NCBI RefSeq assembly: GCF_004402405.1
Contig: NZ_SOFE01000025.1
Coordinates: 1 to 52,664, forward strand
Source of the DNA: Cryobacterium levicorallinum
GTDB taxonomy: Bacteria > Actinomycetota > Actinomycetes > Actinomycetales > Microbacteriaceae
Length of the DNA: 52,664 bases
Direction: 5' to 3'
The notes under the pieces are model-generated. The model ran no database searches and was not told the DNA's origin. It worked only from the letters and a program-made list of their open reading frames with translations. How positions within the stretch are numbered: the first letter of the stretch is position 1; every line of letters starts with the position of its first letter. This document shows positions 24,903 to 33,373 of this stretch, one piece after another. The position numbers were made by a program, and so were the translations under genes.

Positions 24903-25477
24903 CAAACGCTCGCGAAGGTGTCGGCCCACGCCAGGATGCCGCGTTCGGCGAATTCGTTGGGCACGTCACCGGGTTCGGGTGCGGGGTCGGCCGGGTCGAC
25001 GCGGAAGACGACAGGTACGGAGAGCTTGCGATCCGGGTTGTTCACCCATTCAGGGAGAGGAACGCGTTCCTCCTTGAGCCTCCACGCGACCAGGGCCGCG
25101 ATGGCGGCATCCCACACGGGATCTCCGGTCGGTTCGGGCTCCGTCAGCCCAAGAATTCCTCGAACGAGTCCGTGTTCGGCGGTGAGGTTATCGTTGAGCT
25201 GGATGAGCGCCCGGAGCGCCCGGTCGGCGTCGTCGACCCGAAGGTATCCACGAATGGCTTCTGCCGCGCTGGCCGCGTCGTCTCGACGTGTGGGAGCGGC
25301 ATAGAGGCGGTGCCCGGCGCCGGCGAGCAGCCGATCAACCGTGCTGTATGCCGCGTCTCGTCCGCGCTCGTGATGGGAGACGCTGGCCTGATCGATGCCA
25401 GTTAGCTCTGCCAGCCTCGCCTGCGTGAGATGTTTACTCCGGCGAGCGGCCCGCACGAGAGTGGATGAGACGGCCAT
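24902..25477 (-). CDS. HTH (XRE-type) DNA-binding protein, putative antitoxin
   Basis: A 191-residue protein whose N-terminus is a Cro/XRE helix-turn-helix: RRSKHLTQARLAELTGIDQASVSHHERGRDAAYSTVDRLLAGAG (about residues 13-56). The C-terminal part (ALVAWRLKEERVPLPEWVNNPDRKLS ... GILAWADTFASV) is of a kind found in HTH proteins paired with nucleotidyltransferases, where it probably holds the partner. GGAGGTGAGG lies just before the ATG. Immediately upstream an inverted repeat overlaps a TATGAT-like -10 box, so the protein likely represses its own operon. The 1-base overlap with the next gene ties their expression. Confidence 0.7.
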   Translation of the reverse strand: MAVSSTLVRAARRSKHLTQARLAELTGIDQASVSHHERGRDAAYSTVDRLLAGAGHRLYAAPTRRDDAASAAEAIRGYLRVDDADRALRALIQLNDNLTAEHGLVRGILGLTEPEPTGDPVWDAAIAALVAWRLKEERVPLPEWVNNPDRKLSVPVVFRVDPADPAPEPGDVPNEFAERGILAWADTFASV

Positions 25478-25493
25478 GAGAACCTCACCTCCA

Positions 25494-25515
25494 AATATGA
25501 CTGCTAAATCATATT
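25494..25515 (-). promoter_or_regulatory. Operator/promoter of the putative toxin-antitoxin pair
   Basis: Arms AATATGA and TCATATT (7 bp, perfect) are separated by 8 bases. On the minus strand the downstream-facing sequence contains TATGAT, a fair -10 box, 17-20 bases before the ribosome binding site of the HTH gene. Binding by the HTH protein would block the promoter. Confidence 0.55.
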
Positions 25516-25916
25516 CTAGGGCAAGTCAGGCCTGGTTGTCTGCCTGCGAGCATCCGCTCACCGAAGGGCTCAACGCCGTCGGCGAGCAGCGCCTTGGTCC
25601 TGCGACGGCGTGCCACTGCTTCGCGAACGCGTACCGCGATCAACTTCAGCAGGCTCATCGGCCCGATCAGAAGAAGCTTCAAGGTATCCCAAAGACACAA
25701 AATCACGAGCAGGTTCAGCCAACCGGGACCACCGTCATCTACCTGAGCTCGGAAATAGATAGCTGCGAGCGCATACGGAACGGCGAGCAGCATCGCCAGC
25801 ACACCCCATTTCAGCCCGCGCCGCGTCTTGATCGCGTCGATCACGATGGCGGTCGGCATGAACCGGCGCAAGAAGAAGTAGCTGCGGGCGGTGGCTGCCA
25901 GAATGATTTCGAACAT
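25509..25916 (-). CDS. Small membrane protein of unknown function
   Basis: A 135-residue protein with two or three hydrophobic segments (WGVLAMLLAVPYALAAIYF, LNLLVILCLWDTLKLLLIGPMSLLKLIAV) and a basic tail (RVREAVARRRRTKALL). Similar small actinobacterial proteins are sometimes labelled sulfate permease, without a transporter fold to support it, so I give no function. Its stop codon lies in the operator of the toxin-antitoxin pair downstream. The two loci may share nothing more than proximity. Confidence 0.5.
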   Translation of the reverse strand: MFEIILAATARSYFFLRRFMPTAIVIDAIKTRRGLKWGVLAMLLAVPYALAAIYFRAQVDDGGPGWLNLLVILCLWDTLKLLLIGPMSLLKLIAVRVREAVARRRRTKALLADGVEPFGERMLAGRQPGLTCPRI

Positions 25917-26330
25917 GGCGCGGCCTTTCAGATGGTCGGCAACAAGAACCTGAAGGACTGAAAGTCATACCACCGCAACAAGCGACAGCGCGTAATAGAG
26001 GTTGCCTACCAACACTGTAGAACCGGATGCTTATGGAGGAAAGCCCCCAGACACGGATCGCCCGCCCTCAGCACCGACACTCATCAGTCGGGCTGCGTGG
26101 CCGCCGTGCGGCCCCAGGCGGCCTGCTCGCCCGCGATCGTCTGCTGCCGCCAGCCCGCATATGCCAAGGCAGAATTTGCGTGCCGTCTTCTGCCCCACCG
26201 GGCCTCGGGCGGGCAACATTAGGCTGGTCTCGGCTTTGCACCCACATTTCGGACGCCGATGGTGACCGGCGTTCTTTCCGCGTGTGTTCGCTCGGTCGCG
26301 GACGGCTGTAAGGGTTCAGACGTGCCTGAT
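25917..26330. other. Intergenic stretch between membrane protein and operon 2
   Basis: About 410 bp with overlapping short frames on both strands but no domain, ribosome binding site or repeat that I can support. The promoter of the small membrane protein should lie near its left edge. Confidence 0.4.
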
Positions 26331-26357
26331 GGGCGCATCGAAGCCCTCGATGCGCCC
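26331..26357 (-). terminator. Hairpin terminator at the end of the Fae operon
   Basis: GGGCGCATCG and CGATGCGCCC form a perfect 10-bp GC-rich stem with a 7-base loop, 5 bases behind the stop codon of the last operon gene (26363). No T-run follows on the minus strand, so it is either a Rho-assisted or an actinobacterial I-shaped terminator. Confidence 0.7.
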
Positions 26358-26362
26358 AAGGT

Positions 26363-27880
26363 CTAGTTCGCGGCTCCAAACGGGTCAGCGATACCCACAT
26401 AGCGTGTTTCCAGGTATTCCTCGATGCCCTCAAAACCGCCCTCCCTGCCCAGCCCCGACTGCTTAACTCCACCAAACGGAGCTGCCGGATTCGAGACGAT
26501 GCCCGTATTCACGCCGAGCATGCCCACCTCGAGCTCTTCCGACAATCGCAGGGCCCGATTGAGATCGAGAGTAAAGACGTACCCGACCAGACCGAACTCG
26601 GTGTCGTTGGCCAACGCGATCGCCTCCGCTTCGGTCTTGAAGGTGATGATCGGCGCAACGGGACCGAAGACCTCTTCGCGCATGATGCGTGCGGACGCGG
26701 GGACATCCGTCAGAACGGTCGCCTCGTAGAAATACCCGGGACCGTCGATGTAAGCGCCACCCAGCGCGAGAGTCGCACCCTCGCGTTGGGCGTCGGTCAC
26801 GAGCTCGTGCACCTTGGCGCGGGTCGACTCGTCCACGAGCGGGCCGAGCAGCGTGGCTGGTTCAGTGCCACGTCCGACGGTGTGCGCGCGCATCCGCTCT
26901 ACCAGGCGTCGGGTGAACTCCCCCGCGACGGACTCATGGACCAGCAGGCGGTTCGCCGCGGTACAGGCCTCACCGCCATTACGCAGTTTCGCAACCATGG
27001 CGCCGTCGACGGCGGCATCGAGATCAGCATCCTCGAAGACAATGAGCGGAGCGTTACCGCCAAGCTCCATGGACACCCGCAGCACCTGGTCAGCTGCAGC
27101 TTTCAACAGGTTGATCCCCACCGGGGTCGATCCGGTGAACGACAGTTTACGCAGCCGGGCGTCCGTGATCAGCGGCCCAGTTACGGCACCGGCGCTCGTG
27201 GTCTGCACGACGTTGAGCACCCCGGCCGGCAGCCCGCATTCCTGCAGCACCTGGGCAAAGAGCAGCGCGCTGAGAGGCGTGAGCGCGGCAGGTTTCAGCA
27301 CCATCGTGCAACCCGCCGCAATCGCCGGGGCGATCTTGCGCGTGGCCATGGCCAGTGGAAAATTCCATGGCGTGATGAACAGGCACGGCCCGACCGCGCG
27401 CCTGGTCACCAGCAGGCGGCTTCGACCGTCGGGCGCGACCGCGAACCGGCCCGAAATGCGGGCGGTCTCCTCCGAGAACCAGCGCAGAAATTCGGCGCCG
27501 TAGCTCACCTCACCGCGGGCCTCAGCGAGAGGCTTGCCCATCTCGAGCGTCATCAGCAGGGCAAAGTCGTCGGCCCGAGCGGTTACCGCTTCGAATGCAG
27601 CCCGCAAAATTTCGGCGCGCACACGCGGCGCAGTCTTTGCCCACCCCTTCTGGGCAGCGGATGCCGCCGCCAGCGCCGCGAGGCCGTCTTGCGGCGTCGC
27701 ATCCGCTACCTGAACCAGAACGTCACCGGTCGAGGGGTCGCAAACGTCGAAGGTGCCTCCATCACTCGCAGCTCGCCACTCCCCGCCGATGAACAGGCCG
27801 GTGGGCAGGCTCGCGAGGAGCGCCAGTTCGTCGGCGCGGGTTACACCGGCGCGTTGCGGGGTTTCGGTCGTGGTGGTCAC
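26363..27880 (-). CDS. NAD(P)-dependent aldehyde dehydrogenase, succinate-semialdehyde dehydrogenase-like
   Basis: A 505-residue aldehyde dehydrogenase. It has VGPCLFITPWNFPLAMATRKIAPAIAAG, the Glu motif LELGGNAP-like MELGGNAPLIVFEDADLD and the catalytic Cys in RNGGEACTAANR, a variant typical of actinobacterial SSADH-type enzymes. The C-terminus EVGMLGVNTGIVSNPAAPFGGVKQSGLGREGG is the SSADH pattern. It oxidises an aldehyde to an acid, probably a semialdehyde made by the neighbouring dehydrogenases. It is the last gene of the operon, overlaps the iron alcohol dehydrogenase gene by 4 bases and is followed by a hairpin terminator. The actual aldehyde is unknown. Confidence 0.88.
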   Translation of the reverse strand: MTTTTETPQRAGVTRADELALLASLPTGLFIGGEWRAASDGGTFDVCDPSTGDVLVQVADATPQDGLAALAAASAAQKGWAKTAPRVRAEILRAAFEAVTARADDFALLMTLEMGKPLAEARGEVSYGAEFLRWFSEETARISGRFAVAPDGRSRLLVTRRAVGPCLFITPWNFPLAMATRKIAPAIAAGCTMVLKPAALTPLSALLFAQVLQECGLPAGVLNVVQTTSAGAVTGPLITDARLRKLSFTGSTPVGINLLKAAADQVLRVSMELGGNAPLIVFEDADLDAAVDGAMVAKLRNGGEACTAANRLLVHESVAGEFTRRLVERMRAHTVGRGTEPATLLGPLVDESTRAKVHELVTDAQREGATLALGGAYIDGPGYFYEATVLTDVPASARIMREEVFGPVAPIITFKTEAEAIALANDTEFGLVGYVFTLDLNRALRLSEELEVGMLGVNTGIVSNPAAPFGGVKQSGLGREGGFEGIEEYLETRYVGIADPFGAAN

Positions 27881-29100
27881 AGGGATTCCTTCAGAATGCG
27901 CACCACGTCATCGACGGTGGGCTGGATGGGATTGTTGACGGTGACACTGTCGGCGAGGGTGTCGGCGGCGAGCGATGCCAGATCACCCTCGGTGACTCCG
28001 AATTTCGAGAGCGGGCCGGTCATGCCGACCCTCACGGCAAGCGCGGCGATGGCCTCGATGGCGCGCTGCGCGTTCTCGAACTCTGACACGTCGGTGCGTC
28101 CGACGCCGAGCGAGAAAGCCACCCGAGCGATTCGGGCCTCGCGCGCGACGAGGTTGAAGCGCAGCACACCCTCGATCACGATGCAGAGCGCGAGTCCGTG
28201 CGGAATATTGAACTGCCCGCCAAGCGGATGCGCGATGCCGTGCACGAGTCCGAGCCCGGTGTGTGAGAAACCCACTCCGGCCACGTGGCTGGCGAGCAGC
28301 AGTTCCGCGCGGGCCTCGATGTCGGTTCCGTCGTCGACGGCGCGGGGCAGAAACTCGGCGACGGTGGCGATGACCTGTAGGGCGATGCCGTCGCTATACG
28401 GGTTGGCGCGCACGGACAGGTAGGACTCGAGCGCGTGGGTGAGGGCGTCCATGCCGGTGGCGGCGGTCGCGCCGGCCGGCAGGCCGACGGTGAGATCGGG
28501 GTCGAGTACGGCCGCACGGGCGAGCGCACTGTCGTGACCGACGTAGAACTTGCGGTGACTGGCGACATCCGTGATCACGCCGAAGGCGTTCACCTCGGCG
28601 CCGGTGCCCGCGGTGGTGGGCACCGCGACGATCGGTAGTGCCGGGTACGCGAAAGTGCTCGTATAGTCGAGGCCGATGCCGCGCTGCGGGTTGCGCGCAC
28701 CAAGGGCGATGCCCTTGGCGGCGTCCATCGACGATCCTCCGCCCACGGCGACGATTCCATCAGCTCCAGCGGATGCCGCGAGATCACTGCCCTCGTCGAC
28801 GCACGTCGTCGTCGGGTTCGGGGTGACCCCGCCGTACACGGTGACGGTGAGCCCCGCTGATTCAAGGGCCTCCCGCACAGCTGCGACAACAGGGCTGGTG
28901 GCGAGAAACGGGTCTGTGACGACGAGCGCGTGCGTCACCCCGCTGGCCGCAGTGATACGGCCGACCTCGGTGACGGTGCCACGGCCGAAGTGCGCGATCG
29001 GCTTCGGGTCGAGCACGAGCGAGATGTCGCTCAGCGGCCGGGGCAGCGGGGCGAGTCCGGTCGCGGACATGGCTGCATCCGTCGGGCGGGTGGCGCTCAT
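27877..29100 (-). CDS. Iron-containing (group III) alcohol dehydrogenase
   Basis: A 407-residue group III alcohol dehydrogenase. The NAD motif GGGSSMDAAKG is near residue 120, followed by PTTAGTGAEVNAFGV. The iron site appears complete: Asp and His in ATGMDALTHALE, and two His in LVHGIAHPLGGQFNIPHG. About 20 extra N-terminal residues precede the first strand. It interconverts a primary alcohol and an aldehyde, or a hydroxyacid and a semialdehyde. Overlaps of 4 bases on both sides link it to the 3-hydroxyisobutyrate-dehydrogenase-like and SSADH-like enzymes, so the three probably act in sequence. Confidence 0.88.
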   Translation of the reverse strand: MSATRPTDAAMSATGLAPLPRPLSDISLVLDPKPIAHFGRGTVTEVGRITAASGVTHALVVTDPFLATSPVVAAVREALESAGLTVTVYGGVTPNPTTTCVDEGSDLAASAGADGIVAVGGGSSMDAAKGIALGARNPQRGIGLDYTSTFAYPALPIVAVPTTAGTGAEVNAFGVITDVASHRKFYVGHDSALARAAVLDPDLTVGLPAGATAATGMDALTHALESYLSVRANPYSDGIALQVIATVAEFLPRAVDDGTDIEARAELLLASHVAGVGFSHTGLGLVHGIAHPLGGQFNIPHGLALCIVIEGVLRFNLVAREARIARVAFSLGVGRTDVSEFENAQRAIEAIAALAVRVGMTGPLSKFGVTEGDLASLAADTLADSVTVNNPIQPTVDDVVRILKESL

Positions 29101-30170
29101 GCGGAGGCCAGATCGGCGTTGACGGATGACGCCACGGCCGATGCGGCAGCGGATGCCGCCACCGACGCGGCGACGGCGGCATTCGCGGACACTTCGGCAG
29201 CTTCCTCGGCCGCTGCGACGGCAGCGACTACGTCGGCGGGGCTCGACGGGGTGGAATCGTTCAGGCGCAGGTTGATTCCACTGAGGTCCTCATAGAGTCG
29301 CACCGGGCTCATCTCCCCCGCGGCGTCGCCGTATTGGGCGCGGGCGCGGCGGTAGATCTGTTCGACCAGGCCGCTGAGTTCGGCGGGTACTCCCACTGAG
29401 CGGGCCAGGTCGATAGAGAGTCCAAGGTCTTTACAGGCGAGGGCGATGGAGAAGCCCTCGTCGTAGTCGCCGTCACCGAGGATTGACAGTACGTCGTGCT
29501 GCACGAAGTTGCTGTTGGCGGGGCTCGCAATGAGCGAGGCGCGCAGAACGCCGAGGTCGACTCCGGCTTTGACGCCGATGCTGAGCACCTCCGCCGTGGC
29601 GACAAGGTGCGAGAACCAGAGCTGGTTGATCATGAGTTTCACGGCGTAGCCGGTTCCGGCGGCACCAACGTGCAAGATTCGCTCCGGATCTCCCATCGCC
29701 TTAAAGATCGGCAGCAACTCCTCGAAGTCGTTCGAGGAACCGCCAACAAAAATCTGCAACATGCCCGAGGCAGCACCGACCGACATTCCGCTGACCGGGG
29801 CGTCCAAGATACGCAGTCCGCGGTCCGCGTGGTCAAAGCGCACCCCGTTGGCCACGTCGGGAACGGAGGTGGACATGTCGATCCAGCAGCCGCCATCCGC
29901 TATGCCGGCGAGGATGCCGTTCTTGCCGTTGACGACGGTGTCGACGTGCCGCGGAGTGGGCAGCATCGTGATCACGACGTCGGACTGCGCGGCCACCTCC
30001 GCGGGGGTGTCAGCCCAGATGGCGCCGTTTTCGAGCAGCGCGGCAGCTGATTCACGACGAATGTCGTTCACGACCAGTGCGTAGCCCGCCTTTTGGAGGT
30101 TGTGGGTCATGCCGGAGCCCATGTTGCCGAGGCCAATGAAGCCGACTCGCGTCGACGGAGTAGCGGTCAT
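29097..30170 (-). CDS. 3-hydroxyisobutyrate dehydrogenase-like beta-hydroxyacid dehydrogenase with Ala-rich tail
   Basis: A 357-residue NAD(P)-dependent beta-hydroxyacid dehydrogenase. The Rossmann motif GFIGLGNMGSGM starts at residue 9, the substrate loop DAPVSGMSVGAASG is near 127, and the catalytic Lys sits in GAAGTGYAVKLMINQ. The conserved enzyme ends near residue 305 (family size about 300). It is followed by about 45 residues composed mostly of Ala, Ser and Val with a few Glu (VAAVAAAEEAAEVS onward). This tail is odd and could be a flexible or helical linker, or an extension by repeat slippage. Substrates of relatives include 3-hydroxyisobutyrate, tartronate semialdehyde and hydroxymethylglutarate. 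The gene is 34 bases behind the upstream aldehyde dehydrogenase gene. Confidence 0.85.
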   Translation of the reverse strand: MTATPSTRVGFIGLGNMGSGMTHNLQKAGYALVVNDIRRESAAALLENGAIWADTPAEVAAQSDVVITMLPTPRHVDTVVNGKNGILAGIADGGCWIDMSTSVPDVANGVRFDHADRGLRILDAPVSGMSVGAASGMLQIFVGGSSNDFEELLPIFKAMGDPERILHVGAAGTGYAVKLMINQLWFSHLVATAEVLSIGVKAGVDLGVLRASLIASPANSNFVQHDVLSILGDGDYDEGFSIALACKDLGLSIDLARSVGVPAELSGLVEQIYRRARAQYGDAAGEMSPVRLYEDLSGINLRLNDSTPSSPADVVAAVAAAEEAAEVSANAAVAASVAASAAASAVASSVNADLASA

Positions 30171-30204
30171 AACAGTTCTCTCAATTCAGTCTGTGGTGGT
30201 CGGG

Positions 30205-31728
30205 TTAGTCGGTGGGGAGGGTGGATTCACCCAGATTGATCCAGGTGGTTTTGAGCGCGGTGTAGGCGTCGAAGGCGTGCAGCGACCGGTCGCGCCCGCT
30301 GCCCGAGTTCTTGAAACCGCCGAACGGCGTGATGATGTCGGAGGCATCGAACGTGTTCACCCACACGGTGCCGGCGCGCAGTTCGCGGGCGGCGGCGTGG
30401 GCGGTGGTGATGTTTCTGGTCCAGACGCTCGCGGCGAGCCCGTAGGGGCTGTCGTTGGCCACGCGCACGGCCTCGGCTGCGCCGCGCACCGTCGCAACTG
30501 CTAGGGCCGGGCCGAAAATCTCTTCCTGGCCGATGCGGCCGGTATTGTCGACGCCGTCGAAGACGGTGGGCTCCACGTAGTAGCCGTCGGCGAGTCCTTC
30601 GGGCCGCACCCTTCCGCCGCCGTGCACGTCGGCACCTTCGGCGCGCGCGATGTCGGTGTAGCCGAGCACGCGGTCAAGCTGTTTCGCGCTCGCGATCGTG
30701 CCGATCTGGGTAGCTTCGTCGAGCGGATCCCCCAGCACGAGCGAGCGGCCCACCGCCAGCACGCGGTCGACGAGTTCGTCGTGCACGCGCTCATCGACGA
30801 TGAGGCGGCTACCGCCGTGGCAGGTCTGCCCGGCGTTGTAGAAGATGCCCCAGGCCACCGATTCGGCGCACGCAGCGAGATCCTCGGTATCGGCGAGCAC
30901 GACCTGGGCCGACTTACCGCCGAGCTCGAGGGCCACCTGCTTGCCGTTCGATTCACCGGAGTAGGTGAGAAAACCACGTCCGACGGCAGGTGAGCCGGTG
31001 AAGGTGATCTTGTCCACAAGCGGATGCCGCCCGAGGGCCTGCCCGGCCACCGGACCGAGCCCGGGAACAACGTTGAAAACACCGGCGGGGATTCCCGCTT
31101 CGGCCGCGAGCTCGGCGAGTTTCAGCGCCGACAGGCTCGTCAGTTCGGCCGGTTTCAGTACGACCGAGTTGCCGGCTGCAAGCGCCGGTGCGATCTTCCA
31201 CGCTGTGATGATGAGGGGGTAGTTCCACGGCACCACCGCGCCAACCACGCCAAGCGGTTCCCTCGTGATGAGCGCTAGAGCCGACTGGGGTGTGGGAGCT
31301 ATTTCGTCGTAGATCTTGTCGATCGCCTCCGCGTACCAGCGCACTGTGCGGGCGGCCTGGGGCACATCGACCCGGCGGGCGTCCCCGATGGGATGCCCGG
31401 AATCGATGGATTCGAGCAGGGCGAGTTCGTCGAGGTTCTCGAGCATCAGATCACTGAGGCGGGTGAGCACCCGGGCCCGCTCGCGTCGGTCGGCTCGGCT
31501 CCAGACGCCGCGCTCGAAAGCGCTGGCCGCGGCGCGAACCGCGTCGTCGACATCCGCAACGCCTGCAGCACTGACCGTGCAGAGCAGGCGGCCGTCGCGC
31601 GGGGAGAAGCTGTCGAAGGTGGCGCCGTCGTGGGCGGGCCGAAACGCGCCGTCGATGAACAATCGGGTTTCTGGGTTGAGTGCGGCGGCCGCGGCGACCC
31701 AGCCGGAACCAGCCATCACTGTGGTCAT
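30205..31728 (-). CDS. NAD(P)-dependent aldehyde dehydrogenase (betaine-aldehyde/PuuC-like)
   Basis: A 507-residue aldehyde dehydrogenase. The ATG at 31728 overlaps the stop of the enolase-superfamily gene (ATGA) and gives the family-type N-terminus TRLFIDGAFRPAHDGATF. Catalytic features are VGAVVPWNYPLIITAWKIAPALAAGNSVVLKPAE, the Glu motif ALELGGKSAQ and the Cys in NAGQTCHGGSR. The C-terminus AGTVWVNTFDASDIITPFGGFKNSGSGRD resembles PuuC/BetB-like enzymes. With a betaine/choline-type importer upstream, an amino- or ammonium-aldehyde is a reasonable substrate, but this is inferred. It differs clearly from the SSADH-like enzyme at the operon end, so two different aldehydes are likely processed. 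Confidence 0.87.
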   Translation of the reverse strand: MTTVMAGSGWVAAAAALNPETRLFIDGAFRPAHDGATFDSFSPRDGRLLCTVSAAGVADVDDAVRAAASAFERGVWSRADRRERARVLTRLSDLMLENLDELALLESIDSGHPIGDARRVDVPQAARTVRWYAEAIDKIYDEIAPTPQSALALITREPLGVVGAVVPWNYPLIITAWKIAPALAAGNSVVLKPAELTSLSALKLAELAAEAGIPAGVFNVVPGLGPVAGQALGRHPLVDKITFTGSPAVGRGFLTYSGESNGKQVALELGGKSAQVVLADTEDLAACAESVAWGIFYNAGQTCHGGSRLIVDERVHDELVDRVLAVGRSLVLGDPLDEATQIGTIASAKQLDRVLGYTDIARAEGADVHGGGRVRPEGLADGYYVEPTVFDGVDNTGRIGQEEIFGPALAVATVRGAAEAVRVANDSPYGLAASVWTRNITTAHAAARELRAGTVWVNTFDASDIITPFGGFKNSGSGRDRSLHAFDAYTALKTTWINLGESTLPTD

Positions 31729-32828
31729 ACGGTGTACCTCTTTACTGCGTCCCAGTCGATCTGCGCGCCCAGCCCGGGCAGGGACGGCACGACCAGGTCG
31801 CCGGACGCGTTGATGTCGAGCGGGGTCATGAAGAAGTCGCGGCGTTCGGGCGTCCAGCCGGGCGGGTCGTAAGGAAACTCCAGGTACGGCCCCGCATCCA
31901 CACCGGCGGCGACGTGCAGGTTGGCGAGCAGTCCCAGACCGTTGCTCCAGGTGTGCGGCGTAAACATGCGGTGCCGGAGGTTGGCAGATTCGGCAACCTG
32001 CCTCGCCCGGTACATGCCCACAGAGAGGGCGACGTCGGGCTGGTAGATGTCGTAGGCATCCGCTTCGATGAGGGCGTTCATCTCCCCCATGCTGCGCACC
32101 ATTTCGCCCGCAGCGATCTGAATACCGGTTTCCGAACGGATGCGCCGGGCACCGACGATGTCGGCCTGCGGCAGCGGTTCCTCGAGCCAGAGCACACCGA
32201 GTTCCTGCAGCTCGGCGGCGATGCGACGTACCCGGGCCAGCGGCAGGGCTGCCTCGATATCGCCACTCATACGCCACATCTGGTTGAGGTCGACCATGAT
32301 GTCGAAGTCGGGGCCAACCGCTTCGCGCGTGGCCCGCACTGCGGCGATGCCCTCGGTGATGCTGTCGCGGGCAATGCGAATCTTCATCGCCTTGAAGCCG
32401 CGTTCCCGGGCCGCGAGCGCCGATTCGGCTCGGGCGCCGGGCGGTTTCAGCTCGCCGCATGATGCATACGCGGTGAGTCGGTCCCGCGCCCCGCCAAAGA
32501 GCACGCTGACCGGCAGGCCGGCGACCTGCCCGATGATGTCCCACAGCGCAGCTTCGAGCGGCCAATAGCGGCCGCCGTGAAAGTTGATCGTCTCGATGCG
32601 GCGCACCTGATTGAGGATCTGTAGTGGGTCGGTTCCGATGAAAAGGTCTTCGTAGGCTTCGAAACCGTCCATGGTGTCGCCGGAGCCGACGCCGATCAGT
32701 CCGGCATCCGTTTCGACCTGCACGAGGGTGGCGGGAAAGTCGCGCCGCGGAACGGGGTCCCAGGCCGCCGAGAATGGCGGATCAAGTGGCAGATTCAAGC
32801 GGATGAGCCGGATTGCCGTGATCTTCAT
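31725..32828 (-). CDS. Enolase superfamily enzyme (mandelate racemase/muconate lactonizing type)
   Basis: A 367-residue enolase-superfamily protein. I placed the start at the ATG 32828, which overlaps the fae stop codon (ATGA) and gives the standard beginning KITAIRLIRLNLP. The barrel carries the K-x-R base motif in FKAMKIRI, metal ligands in DIMVDLNQMW, LWLEEPLP and QIAAGEMV, and a late His in FTPHTWSNGLG, the general-base position of mandelate-racemase-type members. These enzymes abstract an alpha proton next to a carboxylate to dehydrate sugar acids, racemize or cycloisomerize. 4-Hydroxyproline-betaine epimerase, linked to betaine importers elsewhere, belongs to the same superfamily, so a betaine epimerase is one option. 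Specificity cannot be read here. Confidence 0.82.
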   Translation of the reverse strand: MKITAIRLIRLNLPLDPPFSAAWDPVPRRDFPATLVQVETDAGLIGVGSGDTMDGFEAYEDLFIGTDPLQILNQVRRIETINFHGGRYWPLEAALWDIIGQVAGLPVSVLFGGARDRLTAYASCGELKPPGARAESALAARERGFKAMKIRIARDSITEGIAAVRATREAVGPDFDIMVDLNQMWRMSGDIEAALPLARVRRIAAELQELGVLWLEEPLPQADIVGARRIRSETGIQIAAGEMVRSMGEMNALIEADAYDIYQPDVALSVGMYRARQVAESANLRHRMFTPHTWSNGLGLLANLHVAAGVDAGPYLEFPYDPPGWTPERRDFFMTPLDINASGDLVVPSLPGLGAQIDWDAVKRYTV

Positions 32829-33373
32829 GTGGACGCTCCCGAGAGGGTTGGTGCCGGAGCCGCGGCGTTCGCGGGCGTGAAGAACGGGTTTGACGGGCTG
32901 TCGCGGGCTGCGATCACGGCGTCCGTGCTCGGCAGGCAGGCCGCACCGTTGACGAGCGCGGTGTGCACGGAGAGGCGGTTGTGGGCGTAGACGGCTTCGG
33001 CGTCGTCGGCGCCCGGGTTCACCCACACGGCGGCAATGATCACGTGGCTGTCGGCCTGTTGCCGCGAGATGGTGCCGTCAGCCAGGGCTTCGGCGACCCC
33101 GGCCGCGATGCCGGCCTGCGCCGGTCCCCAGATCAGCAGGCCGTGGGCATCCGTTGCCGGAGCGGCCTTGGTCACGAACAGGGTGAGCGGTTTGACCGGC
33201 AGGGAAGGGCGCAGCACGGTGACGAAGGGAACGTGCCCCGCGCTCGGGGTGGCAAGGGCGGTTGCCCAGGCCACCCCCGCCGGACCTTCGCGGTGACCGA
33301 AGACCGTGTTGACGTGGGCGGCGTTCACTCCTTCGCCGATGAAGCTCTCGCCGATCTGGAGGGCCTGCGTCAT
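32825..33373 (-). CDS. Formaldehyde-activating enzyme (Fae) homologue
   Basis: A 182-residue Fae-family protein. Recognisable segments are GESFIGEGVNAAHVNTVFG (with the His at about residue 20 corresponding to the catalytic His17 of Methylorubrum Fae), LRPSLPVKPLTLFVTK and WGPAQAGIAAGVAEALADGTIS, followed by VWVNPGADDAEAVYAHN. Fae condenses formaldehyde with tetrahydromethanopterin. Differences from classical Fae, such as GPAQAG for GPAQHG and VWVNP for VFIHW, suggest another cofactor or role. The protein has an Ala/Pro-rich end of about 20 residues. The gene sits between the importer and the enzyme genes, overlapping both neighbours. Actinobacteria generally use mycothiol for formaldehyde, and no methanopterin genes are seen here. 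Confidence 0.78.
   Translation of the reverse strand: MTQALQIGESFIGEGVNAAHVNTVFGHREGPAGVAWATALATPSAGHVPFVTVLRPSLPVKPLTLFVTKAAPATDAHGLLIWGPAQAGIAAGVAEALADGTISRQQADSHVIIAAVWVNPGADDAEAVYAHNRLSVHTALVNGAACLPSTDAVIAARDSPSNPFFTPANAAAPAPTLSGAST

Noticed and set aside
26002..26311. Overlapping plus and minus frames in the gap before operon 2.
   Set aside because: Composition is low-complexity Pro/Arg/Ala, with no recognisable domain or start signal in any frame.
30205..32565. A very long minus-strand frame (about 786 codons) covering the second aldehyde dehydrogenase and part of the enolase-superfamily gene.
   Set aside because: Only the part from 31728 matches the aldehyde dehydrogenase family; upstream residues are low-complexity Arg/Ala readthrough in the wrong frame of the enolase gene.
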